Assembly: GCA_030427585.1 (NCBI GenBank)
Contig: JAUIBW010000008.1
Location: 110,288-174,287, forward strand
Length of the DNA stretch: 64,000 bases
DNA from: Bacteroidia bacterium
GTDB lineage: Bacteria; Bacteroidota; Bacteroidia; Flavobacteriales; Flavobacteriaceae
Direction of reading: 5' to 3'
Shown here: in pieces, positions 26,820 to 34,389 of the stretch
Layout: every line of letters begins with the position of its first letter
Numbering within the stretch: position 1 is the stretch's first letter
Program-made: the position numbers and the translations under genes
The notes under the pieces: model-generated
The model's database searches: none
The model's input: the letters and a program-made list of their open reading frames with translations, nothing else
Told to the model about the DNA's origin: nothing

Positions 26820-26907
26820 AGATACTGCATTTTAAGAAGTTATTAAACCTATTTTTTAGTTACTTTTTAAAATCAATTAAAGATCAGAATAGAGTCCTAA
26901 TCCTATA

Positions 26908-27546
26908 TTATTTTAAATATTTTATAAACGCGGTCCTGGTAATTTCTCTGGCACCCAGGCTTGCCAAATGATCGGTATACACCTGGCAATCGATCAATTG
27001 TATCCCTTTTTTTATTAACCACTCTACCAAGGTAATAAAACCATATTTTGAAGCATTACTTACTTTAGAAAACATACTCTCACCACAAAATACTTTTTTA
27101 TCTTTCAACAAAATCCCATACAAACCTCCTACCAAAACAGATTGTTCCCAAACCTCGACAGAAATAGCATATCCTAATTCATGAAGTTTTGCATATGCCT
27201 TTTGCATATCGTTTGTAATCCAGGTACCTTCTTGCTCTGGACGTTTGATTGTAGCACAGTGTTCCACAACACTTTCGAATGCTTTATTAAATGTTACTTC
27301 AAACTTACTTTTTCTGATAAGCTGATGCATACTCTTACTTACTCTAAGTTCTGATGGAAAAAGTACCATTCTGGGATCTGGGCTATACCATAGGATCGGT
27401 TGATCCTCGTCATACCAAGGAAAAATGCCATTATGATATGCCTCTAGTAATCTGTCAACAGAAAGATCTCCTCCTATAGCCAAAAGGCCATTAGCATCAG
27501 CAAGAGTAACCGGTGGAAATTGTATTGAATCTGTTAAAATGTACAA
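26908..27546 (-). CDS. aat: Leucyl/phenylalanyl-tRNA--protein transferase
   Basis: A 212-residue enzyme of the N-end rule pathway that adds Leu or Phe from charged tRNA to proteins with N-terminal Arg or Lys, marking them for ClpAP-type degradation. Motifs: GLLAIGGDLSVDRLLEAYHNGIFPWY at about 20-45, WYSPDPRMVL, GTWITNDMQKAYAKLH, and GGLYGILLKDKKVFCGESMFS. Length is the family norm. A promoter-like TATATTTTG lies close upstream on the minus strand. Confidence 0.95.
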   Translation of the reverse strand: MYILTDSIQFPPVTLADANGLLAIGGDLSVDRLLEAYHNGIFPWYDEDQPILWYSPDPRMVLFPSELRVSKSMHQLIRKSKFEVTFNKAFESVVEHCATIKRPEQEGTWITNDMQKAYAKLHELGYAISVEVWEQSVLVGGLYGILLKDKKVFCGESMFSKVSNASKYGFITLVEWLIKKGIQLIDCQVYTDHLASLGAREITRTAFIKYLK

Positions 27547-27702
27547 AATATACTTATAAACCTTTATACAACGTTAAATATCAATCAGTTGTTTGAATTG
27601 ACCAAAAAAATCGCAATATTTGTTAGAACCTTTTAAGATAAATTTTGTTCATCATTGCTTTTTTGAGTTTTATTAAAAGGTTAACCTAAAACCACAATAA
27701 TG

Positions 27703-27737
27703 AAAAGTCCGATATTATCTTTATATCGGACTTTTTT
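27703..27737 (-). terminator. Terminator after the DUF3127 gene
   Basis: A 13-bp stem AAAAGTCCGATAT / ATATCGGACTTTT around a short TATCTTT-type loop, with T tracts on both sides, 32 bases beyond the DUF3127 stop. Confidence 0.85.
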
Positions 27738-27768
27738 CTTTTTATTAAATAGTGTATTTAAAACCTAT

Positions 27769-28146
27769 TTAGAATGGTAAATCATCATGTTCTTCTTCAG
27801 AAAAATCTTTTGCAGGTTCAAAAGCATCTACAGGTGGAGTTGGAGGAGCAGAAGCATTTTGAGCTGCAGGTTGCAAACTCTCAATTCTCCATCCCTGGAT
27901 AGAATTAAAATACTTAGTTTCTCCTTGTGGGTTTACCCACTCACGACCACGTAAATTAATACTTATTTTTACATCCTGACCAACTTGAAAAGGATTTAAT
28001 AAGTCACATTTATCCTGAATAAACTCTACCATAATATGTTGTGGGTATTGCTCTTCAGTAGTAACTACAATTTCTCTCTTTCTAAAACCATTGCTTCCAA
28101 AGGTTTGAGTCTCACCAATCATCTTTACTTTACCTTGTACTTCCAT
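27769..28146 (-). CDS. DUF3127 protein: OB-fold, SSB-like, with acidic C-terminal tip
   Basis: A 125-residue protein of DUF3127. The N-terminal about 95 residues have the strand pattern of an OB fold (GKVKMIGETQTFG, KREIVVTTEE, HIMVEFIQDK, GQDVKISINLRGREW), ending in WRIESL. A Pro/Ala-rich linker and an acidic tip follow, ending EEEHDDLPF. The same DDLPF ending closes the ssb protein at 59001, where that tip recruits SSB-binding partners. A single-strand nucleic-acid or replication role is inferred. It follows the flavin reductase gene by 9 bases. Confidence 0.8.
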   Translation of the reverse strand: MEVQGKVKMIGETQTFGSNGFRKREIVVTTEEQYPQHIMVEFIQDKCDLLNPFQVGQDVKISINLRGREWVNPQGETKYFNSIQGWRIESLQPAAQNASAPPTPPVDAFEPAKDFSEEEHDDLPF

Positions 28147-28155
28147 CTTATTGAA

Positions 28156-29031
28156 TTATTTTTTTGCTGCTAAAATGTTCCATGCCGTATCCATATCATC
28201 TTGATCGAGATACTGCTTTGCAAATTTATGAATTTCTATTAGGTTAGCCTCCTGAATTTTATCCTTAATATCATTATGGTTATTAACAAATTCTAAAGCT
28301 TCAGATTTTGTTGGTATTCCTTCTACATTTCCTAACTTACCTAAATCATTTCCTGTAAAAACAGTACTGTTTCTTATTTCTTCTGGCAATGCATCTACAC
28401 CAATCCCTATTGAGCTTAATGGTTTAGGCACTTCAAACATTCCCATATTGGCTCTACTATACCAATTACCTCCCATACGGGCAACCTGATCAATCTTATA
28501 CTGATCTATTCTATTATTTTCGTCCATAATATCCTCATTAATATGCATAAGAACAACCTCGCAAATAATAAGATTACCTGCTCCTCCTTCAGTACCCATA
28601 GGAATTACCTGGTTAACCTTACATTCAAACTGTACCGGCGACTCTCCTACACGATACGCTTTAACTTTTTCTGAAGGAACCATAGTAAGCCCAGATTTTA
28701 CAAATTCGTTAACCCCCTCTGGATACTCTGTACTTGATAATGACATCTGCTGTACAATATCATAATTAACAATATTAATGACTACTTCTTTGGTAGATTT
28801 TGCATTTTCTAAAGTGTGTTTAGTCGTATTGTCTCGAACTCTTCTCGCCGGAGAAAAAATAAGAATCGGTGGATTTGCACTAAATACATTAAAAAAACTA
28901 AACGGAGATAAATTAGCGTTGCCATTTACATCTATCGTACTTGCAAAAGCTATAGGTCTGGGGCCGATTGCTCCAAGAATTAAACCATGTAATTTACCTG
29001 TAGTAACCTCTGACGGATCGATTGTAATCAT
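28156..29031 (-). CDS. Flavin reductase family protein (FMN-binding split barrel)
   Basis: A 291-residue protein. The N-terminal about 190 residues show the flavin reductase-like split barrel: LILGAIGPRPIAFASTID, LSPFSFFNVFSANPPILIFSPA, NIVNYD and SPVQFECKVNQV. These bind FMN and reduce flavin or act on unknown substrates. A C-terminal helical extension of about 90 residues follows. The frame runs upstream to 29052, but MITIDPSEV at 29031 lies just after the -7 element, so it is the likely start. It is cotranscribed with DUF3127 downstream and is divergent from a sensor kinase. Confidence 0.85.
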   Translation of the reverse strand: MITIDPSEVTTGKLHGLILGAIGPRPIAFASTIDVNGNANLSPFSFFNVFSANPPILIFSPARRVRDNTTKHTLENAKSTKEVVINIVNYDIVQQMSLSSTEYPEGVNEFVKSGLTMVPSEKVKAYRVGESPVQFECKVNQVIPMGTEGGAGNLIICEVVLMHINEDIMDENNRIDQYKIDQVARMGGNWYSRANMGMFEVPKPLSSIGIGVDALPEEIRNSTVFTGNDLGKLGNVEGIPTKSEALEFVNNHNDIKDKIQEANLIEIHKFAKQYLDQDDMDTAWNILAAKK

Positions 29032-29049
29032 AATTTGTTTTATATTGAG

Positions 29050-29057
29050 CAAATATA
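29050..29057 (-). promoter_or_regulatory. -7 promoter element for flavin reductase-DUF3127
   Basis: Minus-strand TATATTTG, an exact TAnnTTTG match, 19 bases before the ATG at 29031. It also shows that the longer frame to 29052 cannot be the translated start. Confidence 0.65.
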
Positions 29058-29106
29058 ACCAAACTTTGGTTTTAGAATCATTTAAAAAACAGGTTTTAGA
29101 ATCTGT

Positions 29107-29133
29107 TTTTTAAACAATATAATTGTTTAAAAA
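29107..29133. promoter_or_regulatory. Perfect 12-bp inverted repeat in the divergent flavin reductase/kinase promoter region
   Basis: TTTTTAAACAAT (29107-29118) and ATTGTTTAAAAA (29122-29133) around ATA. It is upstream of a near -7 element (TATATTTA, about 29139) for the kinase. Position and symmetry suggest an operator; a terminator is less likely because no gene ends here. Confidence 0.45.
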
Positions 29134-29168
29134 CGTTTATATTTAGGATTTAGTTATAACTGGCCTGT

Positions 29169-30356
29169 ATGAATTTTTCTGATGAGCGTAATTTTTCGAG
29201 CTATTTTATTATTATAGCTGTTTTAGTAATAACTGGTCTCGTTTTATGGAATACATCATTATTCATGCAACGTCTTAAGGATGATGAACGAACTAAAGTT
29301 GAAATATGGGTACAATCCCAGAAAGCATTAGATAGTGAGCAATCCGATGATTATCTTGAGTTATCTATTGTAATAGGAGCAACAAATAATTCTATACCCA
29401 TAATTATTACAGATTCTAACGGTGATTTTATTAGAGATTCTTTAGGAAAACCTGATCCTAGTTATTTTAAAAACTTATCCAAAAAAGAAATAACAGATGA
29501 AGAAAAGCTTAAGTCATATTTAAAAACGTTAAAATCAGAAAATGACCCAATAGAACTCGACCTTAAAGATACTGTTCAATATATTTATTACGGAAATTCT
29601 GATATTTTAAATAAATTGAAATATTACCCAATGACTATTGCCATCATTATATTTCTGTTAATTGGAGTAATTTATTTCTTTTTTACTACCTCTAAAGCTA
29701 GTGAACAAAACAAACTTTGGGCAGGTATGGCTAAAGAAACAGCTCACCAAATAGGTACACCACTATCCTCGTTGGTAGGATGGAATGAAATCCTGAAAGC
29801 CGAAAATGTAAATCCAGAATATATCGTAGAAATAGAAAAAGATATTGAGCGACTAAAAATAATTACAGAACGTTTTTCTAAAATTGGTTCTATTCCTAAT
29901 CTCGAAGATGTTGATATTGTAGAAGAAACCCGAAATGCTTATACATATCTTCAATCCAGAAGCTCTAAACTTATTAATTTCTCACTTAATTTACCCGATA
30001 AACCTATTCATGTATCTTTAAACCCCCAATTATATAGCTGGACAATCGAAAACCTTGTAAAAAATGCTATTGATGCAATGCGAGGAAAAGGAGATCTCGA
30101 AATTGATCTTGTTGATGACGCAAAGCGGGTTTTTATACGAATTAAAGATACCGGTAAGGGTATTCCTAAAAGTAAATTTACTAAAATTTTTGAGCCTGGA
30201 TATACATCTAAGAGCAGAGGATGGGGTCTTGGTCTATCCTTATCAAAAAGAATTATAGAAGAATATCACTTAGGAAAAATTAAAGTTCTTAAATCTGATA
30301 TTGGTAAAGGCACTACTTTTCAAATTACACTTCGCAAATCTGGAGTTACTTCTTAA
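29169..30356 (+). CDS. Membrane sensor histidine kinase
   Basis: A 395-residue kinase: helix 1 (about 12-31), an extracytoplasmic sensor region (about 32-153), helix 2 (about 154-173), a dimerisation domain with the phospho-acceptor His in KETAHQIGTPLSSL (about 190-203), and an ATPase domain with NLVKNAIDAM (N box), DTGKGIP and GWGLGLSLSKRII (G boxes). No response regulator is beside it. The HQIGTPLSSL form of the H box is common in Bacteroidota. The ligand is unknown. Confidence 0.9.
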   Translation: MNFSDERNFSSYFIIIAVLVITGLVLWNTSLFMQRLKDDERTKVEIWVQSQKALDSEQSDDYLELSIVIGATNNSIPIIITDSNGDFIRDSLGKPDPSYFKNLSKKEITDEEKLKSYLKTLKSENDPIELDLKDTVQYIYYGNSDILNKLKYYPMTIAIIIFLLIGVIYFFFTTSKASEQNKLWAGMAKETAHQIGTPLSSLVGWNEILKAENVNPEYIVEIEKDIERLKIITERFSKIGSIPNLEDVDIVEETRNAYTYLQSRSSKLINFSLNLPDKPIHVSLNPQLYSWTIENLVKNAIDAMRGKGDLEIDLVDDAKRVFIRIKDTGKGIPKSKFTKIFEPGYTSKSRGWGLGLSLSKRIIEEYHLGKIKVLKSDIGKGTTFQITLRKSGVTS

Positions 30357-30437
30357 TATTAAATTTTCTTAAAAAGGTATAACAATATTTTTTTCACAAC
30401 GTTATAGAATACCTATTAAACGCCAAATCTAAACAAA

Positions 30438-30797
30438 GTGAAAACTGAATATATTATTTTAAAAGAAACAACTCTTAACAATAATTGTCCAGAATGCTAC
30501 TCTACTGATGGTATGGTACTTTCTTTTAAACAACAAAGATTAATATCAAAACTTCTGGTTAAAACCAAAAGTAATGTTGTAGAAAGTATTAACTGTAATA
30601 AATGCGAAAATCAAATTTTCCCAGGACAATGGACTACAGATATAGAAAGAGTATATGATTATCATAAAAAAACAATCACTCGTCAATCTGGATCACTGCG
30701 TTTTACCAAATTGTTTTACATCCTATTATTTATTGCGATTGCCATTGCTGTTTTTGTATATGTCTATTTTTACAGATCTGATCTTTTAGGAATCTAG
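30438..30797 (+). CDS. Small zinc-ribbon membrane protein, function unknown
   Basis: A 119-residue protein starting at GTG. Two Cys pairs, CPEC (about 16-19) and CNKC (about 52-55), 32 residues apart, form a probable zinc ribbon. A membrane helix of about 24 residues (about 90-112) near the C-terminus anchors it, so the ribbon would face the cytoplasm. It lies 81 bases downstream of the kinase and ends 4 bases inside the convergent thioesterase gene. The ORF is well supported by composition; its function is not recognised. Confidence 0.65.
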   Translation: MKTEYIILKETTLNNNCPECYSTDGMVLSFKQQRLISKLLVKTKSNVVESINCNKCENQIFPGQWTTDIERVYDYHKKTITRQSGSLRFTKLFYILLFIAIAIAVFVYVYFYRSDLLGI

Positions 30798-31204
30798 TAT
30801 TGTTCCATAATTTGTCGTAATTCATCTGTAATCAAAAAGGTTTTATCTGCATTAAAATCAAAACAAACTGCTACATCATGACCTTCTGCACAAAGTACAC
30901 CTTTATCATTATACAAATGATGATGTAACCCAAAACTAGAGTTTTTAATAAACTCAACTCTAGTTTTGATTATTACATTCCCTGGAAAAAACAACGGTTT
31001 TTTAAAATCACATTGTGTAGAAACTAGCATAGGCCCTTTTTTAGTTTCGGCATACAATGTTGCCAAACCGGTTACTTCCCAGAATTGAACACGTGCACTT
31101 TGCATATATTTCATAAAATTCACATTGTTCACATGCTGATACATATCCATTTCACTCCAATCAATTCGAAGTTCTAGAGATAGTTTAAAATCTGATTCCT
31201 GCAT
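30794..31204 (-). CDS. Acyl-CoA thioesterase (4HBT hotdog fold)
   Basis: A 136-residue single-hotdog protein. The YbgC-type motif is IDWSEMDMYQHVNNVNFMKYMQSAR, in which MDMYQHVNN carries the catalytic Asp/His region. It would hydrolyse acyl-CoA thioesters; the chain preference is unknown. It starts 4 bases after the HIT gene's stop, so the pair is cotranscribed. Confidence 0.88.
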   Translation of the reverse strand: MQESDFKLSLELRIDWSEMDMYQHVNNVNFMKYMQSARVQFWEVTGLATLYAETKKGPMLVSTQCDFKKPLFFPGNVIIKTRVEFIKNSSFGLHHHLYNDKGVLCAEGHDVAVCFDFNADKTFLITDELRQIMEQY

Positions 31205-31208
31205 ACAC

Positions 31209-31598
31209 TTATAAATTCGATTGAATTTCTTTTGCCAGTGCTTTAAATTCTGATTCTGACATAGAGATTTTATGCTGAAAAGTCATCTCTTTCATTTCAT
31301 TTAGCGGAATTAAATGTACATGTACATGTGGTACTTCTAAACCTACAACGGCAATACCAACACGTTTACAAGAGACTGTTTTCTCTATAGCTTTTGCCAC
31401 TTTACGAGAAAAGCGCATTAACTCTAGATATTCGTCTTCATCAAGATCAAATATTTTATCTTCTTCTTTTTTAGGAATACAAAGTGTATGTCCTTTTGCA
31501 TTTGGACTAATATCCAAAAAGGCGTAATAATTCTCATCTTCGGCCACTGTATATGATGGAATTTCGCCATTTACAATTTTAGTAAATAGGGTAGACAT
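31209..31598 (-). CDS. HIT family protein
   Basis: A 129-residue histidine-triad protein. The triad HVHVHLIPL has His91, His93 and His95; the N-terminal FTKIVNGEIPSY is also typical. Hint/PKCI-type members hydrolyse AMP-linked nucleotides such as adenosine phosphoramidates or Ap4A. It lies first in a two-gene operon with the thioesterase, beyond the greA terminator. Confidence 0.92.
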   Translation of the reverse strand: MSTLFTKIVNGEIPSYTVAEDENYYAFLDISPNAKGHTLCIPKKEEDKIFDLDEDEYLELMRFSRKVAKAIEKTVSCKRVGIAVVGLEVPHVHVHLIPLNEMKEMTFQHKISMSESEFKALAKEIQSNL

Positions 31599-31668
31599 TA
31601 ATTAAATTTTAGTTGGGTTACGGTTTTCGAAATATAGTTTATTTATCTGTAAGTCAAAACCATAAAAA

Positions 31669-31697
31669 AGCCTTTTTTAAAAAATTAAAAAAGGCTA
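31669..31697 (-). terminator. Terminator after greA
   Basis: On the minus strand, AGCCTTTTTTAA pairs with TTAAAAAAGGCT, followed by a T tract, 28 bases past the greA stop. Confidence 0.85.
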
Positions 31698-31724
31698 ATA
31701 ATAAAACTTAAAAAATTGTTTCTT

Positions 31725-32201
31725 TTATTCTCTTGTAATCTCTACAACATCAAACTTCATAATCCCGTTAGGCACTTGTATTTCAGCTATTTCGCCAACA
31801 CTTTTCCCTAACAAACCTTTTCCGATAGGAGAATCTACAGATATTTTTCCTGTTTTAAGATCTGCTTCACTTTGTGCTACCAGTTTATAAGTCATTTCGG
31901 CACCATTAGTTTGGTTTTTGATCTTTACTGTAGAATGTATAAGAGCTTTAGACATGTCTAATTGAGATTCGTCTATTAAACGTGCATTCGAAAGAGTTTC
32001 TTCTAATTTAGAAATCCTCATCTCTAATAGTCCCTGTGCTTCTTTTGCGGCATCATATTCGGCATTTTCACTTAAATCCCCTTTATCACGCGCTTCAGCT
32101 ATCGCTTGAGAAGCTTTTGGGCGCTCTACATCCTTAAGCTGACCTAGTTCGTCTCTTAGTTTTTTAAGCCCCTCGGCAGTATAATAAGATACTTTGCTCA
32201 T
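31725..32201 (-). CDS. greA: Transcript cleavage/elongation factor GreA
   Basis: A 158-residue GreA: N-terminal coiled coil with the tip acidic residues in GDLSENAEYDAAKEAQ (about 41-56), and a C-terminal FKBP-like domain (DSPIGKGLLGKSVGE near the end). It rescues backtracked RNA polymerase. The open frame runs upstream to 32267, but that extra part lies in a leader with a terminator-shaped hairpin after a -7 element, so MSKVSYYTAEG at 32201 is the start. Confidence 0.94.
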   Translation of the reverse strand: MSKVSYYTAEGLKKLRDELGQLKDVERPKASQAIAEARDKGDLSENAEYDAAKEAQGLLEMRISKLEETLSNARLIDESQLDMSKALIHSTVKIKNQTNGAEMTYKLVAQSEADLKTGKISVDSPIGKGLLGKSVGEIAEIQVPNGIMKFDVVEITRE

Positions 32202-32224
32202 AACTTCATCGTTTATATAAATAC

Positions 32225-32249
32225 AAAAAATCCCATAAGAATGGGATTT
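32225..32249 (-). promoter_or_regulatory. Terminator-like hairpin at the 5' end of the greA transcript
   Basis: On the minus strand, AAATCCCAT pairs with ATGGGATTT around TCTT, followed by a T tract. It lies between the -7 element (32256-32263) and the greA ATG, so the transcript would start with it. No minus-strand gene upstream needs a terminator here. Attenuation of greA is inferred. Confidence 0.6.
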
Positions 32250-32255
32250 GTTATT

Positions 32256-32263
32256 CAAAGATA
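32256..32263 (-). promoter_or_regulatory. -7 promoter element for greA
   Basis: Minus-strand TATCTTTG, an exact TAnnTTTG match; the inferred transcript start (near 32249) is at the base of the hairpin. Confidence 0.6.
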
Positions 32264-32321
32264 ACAAAAATTTTACTGAAGACTACAAATTTACGTAATT
32301 TGCCAATACAATAGTAGTGTT

Positions 32322-32753
32322 ATGAAAAAGACTTTATTTTTTGCAGGTATTCTTTTGATTTTATCCTGCAGTAGTGATGATAATCGAGATAATAATCAAT
32401 TTCTACCTCCATCCAGTGTTAATTATCAAATTAATCTTAATTTACCTCAATTCAACTCACTTAAATTTCCGAGTAATCATTTGGTAGATAACTCAGAAAA
32501 CGGGAGTATTAAAGGAGTTATCATTTATAATATTGATAACACTCAGTATGCCGCTTTTGAGCTTAGCGACCCTAATCATTCTCCTAGTTCTTGTTCTACC
32601 CAAACAATTGATGGAATTACCGCTACTTGCAATTGCGATGACGGAAACAGTTACAATATTGTTACCGGACAGCAAACCTCTGGAGATGGTCAATTTGGAT
32701 TAAGACGATATAACGTGAGGCGAGAAGGAAATACCTTATTTATCTCTAACTAA
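32322..32753 (+). CDS. Small lipoprotein, function unknown
   Basis: A 143-residue protein with a lipoprotein signal (MKKTLFFAGILLILSCSSDD; lipobox Cys16), an Asp/Asn-rich linker, and then a body with three Cys (SSCSTQT, ATCNCDD) and a C-terminal GDGQFGLRRYNV. The residues after the lipid Cys are SSDDN, an acidic export pattern seen in Flavobacteria surface lipoproteins. The domain is not recognised. The start codon is 121 bases from the greA start, divergently. Confidence 0.7.
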   Translation: MKKTLFFAGILLILSCSSDDNRDNNQFLPPSSVNYQINLNLPQFNSLKFPSNHLVDNSENGSIKGVIIYNIDNTQYAAFELSDPNHSPSSCSTQTIDGITATCNCDDGNSYNIVTGQQTSGDGQFGLRRYNVRREGNTLFISN

Positions 32754-32777
32754 CTGTACAAAGAAAAAAGTTTGATT

Positions 32778-33188
32778 TTAATCTGCATTTTGTTTTTTTG
32801 AAATCACAATTTTAAAAGAAAGTGGAAAATCAAAATCCATTAACTTAAATTCATACTCATTGTTCCAAGACGAAGGTACATGTGTATATGCTATTTCTCC
32901 TTGTAAACCATATCTGTAAACTTCTATTTTTCCACAACTATTTCCTTTAGAAAGCGATAGTTGTACACCTGTTTTTGTTTGGCCACTGGCACCATGTGTT
33001 GGGCGTTTATGAGAATAGCCTGTTAATAGAATAGACAAAGAGTCTGTAAGCATTATTGGTATATTAGGCTTTAGCTCGACCAGTATTGGGTTTGCATATT
33101 GTATTATTCCTGTATCCTCTTCCTGTTGAGCATAACTTAAATGATTCCAAAAAAGAAAAAGAGAAATTACAACAATTATCCTACTCAT
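32778..33188 (-). CDS. Secreted protein, function unknown
   Basis: A 136-residue protein starting MSRIIVVISLFLFW with a signal peptide ending SYAQ. The mature part is beta-rich (TGIIQYANPILVELKPNIP, LLTGYSHKRPTHGASG, KIEVYRYGLQGEIAYT, and a final FKIVISKKQ). No domain is recognised. The open frame starts six codons earlier (33206); the ATG at 33188 makes the better signal. It is convergent with the lipoprotein gene and follows thiH's 3' end without an evident thiamine link. Confidence 0.6.
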   Translation of the reverse strand: MSRIIVVISLFLFWNHLSYAQQEEDTGIIQYANPILVELKPNIPIMLTDSLSILLTGYSHKRPTHGASGQTKTGVQLSLSKGNSCGKIEVYRYGLQGEIAYTHVPSSWNNEYEFKLMDFDFPLSFKIVISKKQNAD

Positions 33189-33249
33189 AAAAATAAAATT
33201 ACACATCCTATATTCACAACAATTCTTTAGTCTTCAAATATATCACAAT

Positions 33250-34389
33250 TTATTTCCAATTATAGGCCCAATCTTTCCAAACCACCTCTAGTCCTTTATT
33301 TTTAAGCATTTTTACTATATCTCCAGTAGAACGTTCATCAGAAATCTCAAACTGTTCTAAAGACTGTGGTTCTACGACATAACCTCCCGGATTAGTTTTA
33401 GATTCGGCGCTTATAGAAGTGATCCCCAAATTTACAATATGTTCTCTAAATACTTCACTTTCTCGAGTAGACAAAGACAATTCTACATCTTCATCTAACA
33501 ATCGAAAAGCACATATTAACTGTACCAAATCAGAATCTGTCATTGCTACTTTTGGCTCCAGCCCACCACTATGTGGTCTTAGTCTCGGAAAGGATATCGA
33601 ATATTTTGTCTTCCAGTATGTTTTTTGCAAATAATTAAGATGCAAGGCTGTAAAAAAGCTATCTGCTCTCCAATCCTCTAACCCAAAAAGAGCTCCTAAT
33701 CCTATCTTATGAATTCCTGCTTTACCCAATCGATCAGGAGTTTCTAATCGATAATCGAAATTAGATTTTCTTCCTTTGGGATGATGTTTTTTATATGCTG
33801 ATTTATGGTAGGTTTCCTGATATACCAATACAGCATACAAACCATTCTTAATCAATAGTTCATAATCAGATTGATCTAATGGCTGTACTTCTATCGTTAT
33901 ATTGGCAAACTTTGATTGTATGAGTTGTATAGCATTATTCATATATTCTACTCCCACTGTTCTATTAGCTTCTCCTGTAACCAAAAGAATGTGATCATAG
34001 CCTTTGGATTTTAGATACTCTACTTCTTTTAAAATTTCTTTATCGGTTAATGTTCTTCTCGGAATTTTATTAGTCATACTAAATCCGCAATACGTACATA
34101 TATTTTGGCATTCATTACTTAAGTACATTGGGGTATACATCTGGATAGTGTTGCCAAAACGTTTTTTAGTAGTATAGCTACTTATTTGCGCCATACGTTC
34201 TAAATATGGTTTTGCAGCAGGAGAAATCAATGCCTTAAAATCTTCAAGATCTCTTTTAGGTTTTTCTAGAGCATGAACAACATCTGCTTCTGTCTTAGAA
34301 AAAATACTTGAAAGGGTTGCTTCCCAATCATATTGCTCGAATATATCTTTGAAACTGGTATCAGGTAACGGGTATCGGGCATCTGTCAT
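33250..34389 (-). CDS. thiH: 2-iminoacetate synthase (radical SAM tyrosine lyase)
   Basis: A 379-residue radical SAM enzyme that splits tyrosine to make dehydroglycine for the thiazole ring of thiamine. The cluster motif CxxxCxxC is at 94, 98 and 101 (ECQNICTYCGF), and LVTGE follows. Homologues begin near SFKDIF; here an extra start, MTDARYPLPDT, is encoded by one copy of the repeat that brackets the four-helix-bundle gene. The start codon overlaps that gene's stop (TAATG), so translation is coupled. It is the last gene of the thi operon. No thiF is found nearby. Confidence 0.93.
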   Translation of the reverse strand: MTDARYPLPDTSFKDIFEQYDWEATLSSIFSKTEADVVHALEKPKRDLEDFKALISPAAKPYLERMAQISSYTTKKRFGNTIQMYTPMYLSNECQNICTYCGFSMTNKIPRRTLTDKEILKEVEYLKSKGYDHILLVTGEANRTVGVEYMNNAIQLIQSKFANITIEVQPLDQSDYELLIKNGLYAVLVYQETYHKSAYKKHHPKGRKSNFDYRLETPDRLGKAGIHKIGLGALFGLEDWRADSFFTALHLNYLQKTYWKTKYSISFPRLRPHSGGLEPKVAMTDSDLVQLICAFRLLDEDVELSLSTRESEVFREHIVNLGITSISAESKTNPGGYVVEPQSLEQFEISDERSTGDIVKMLKNKGLEVVWKDWAYNWK

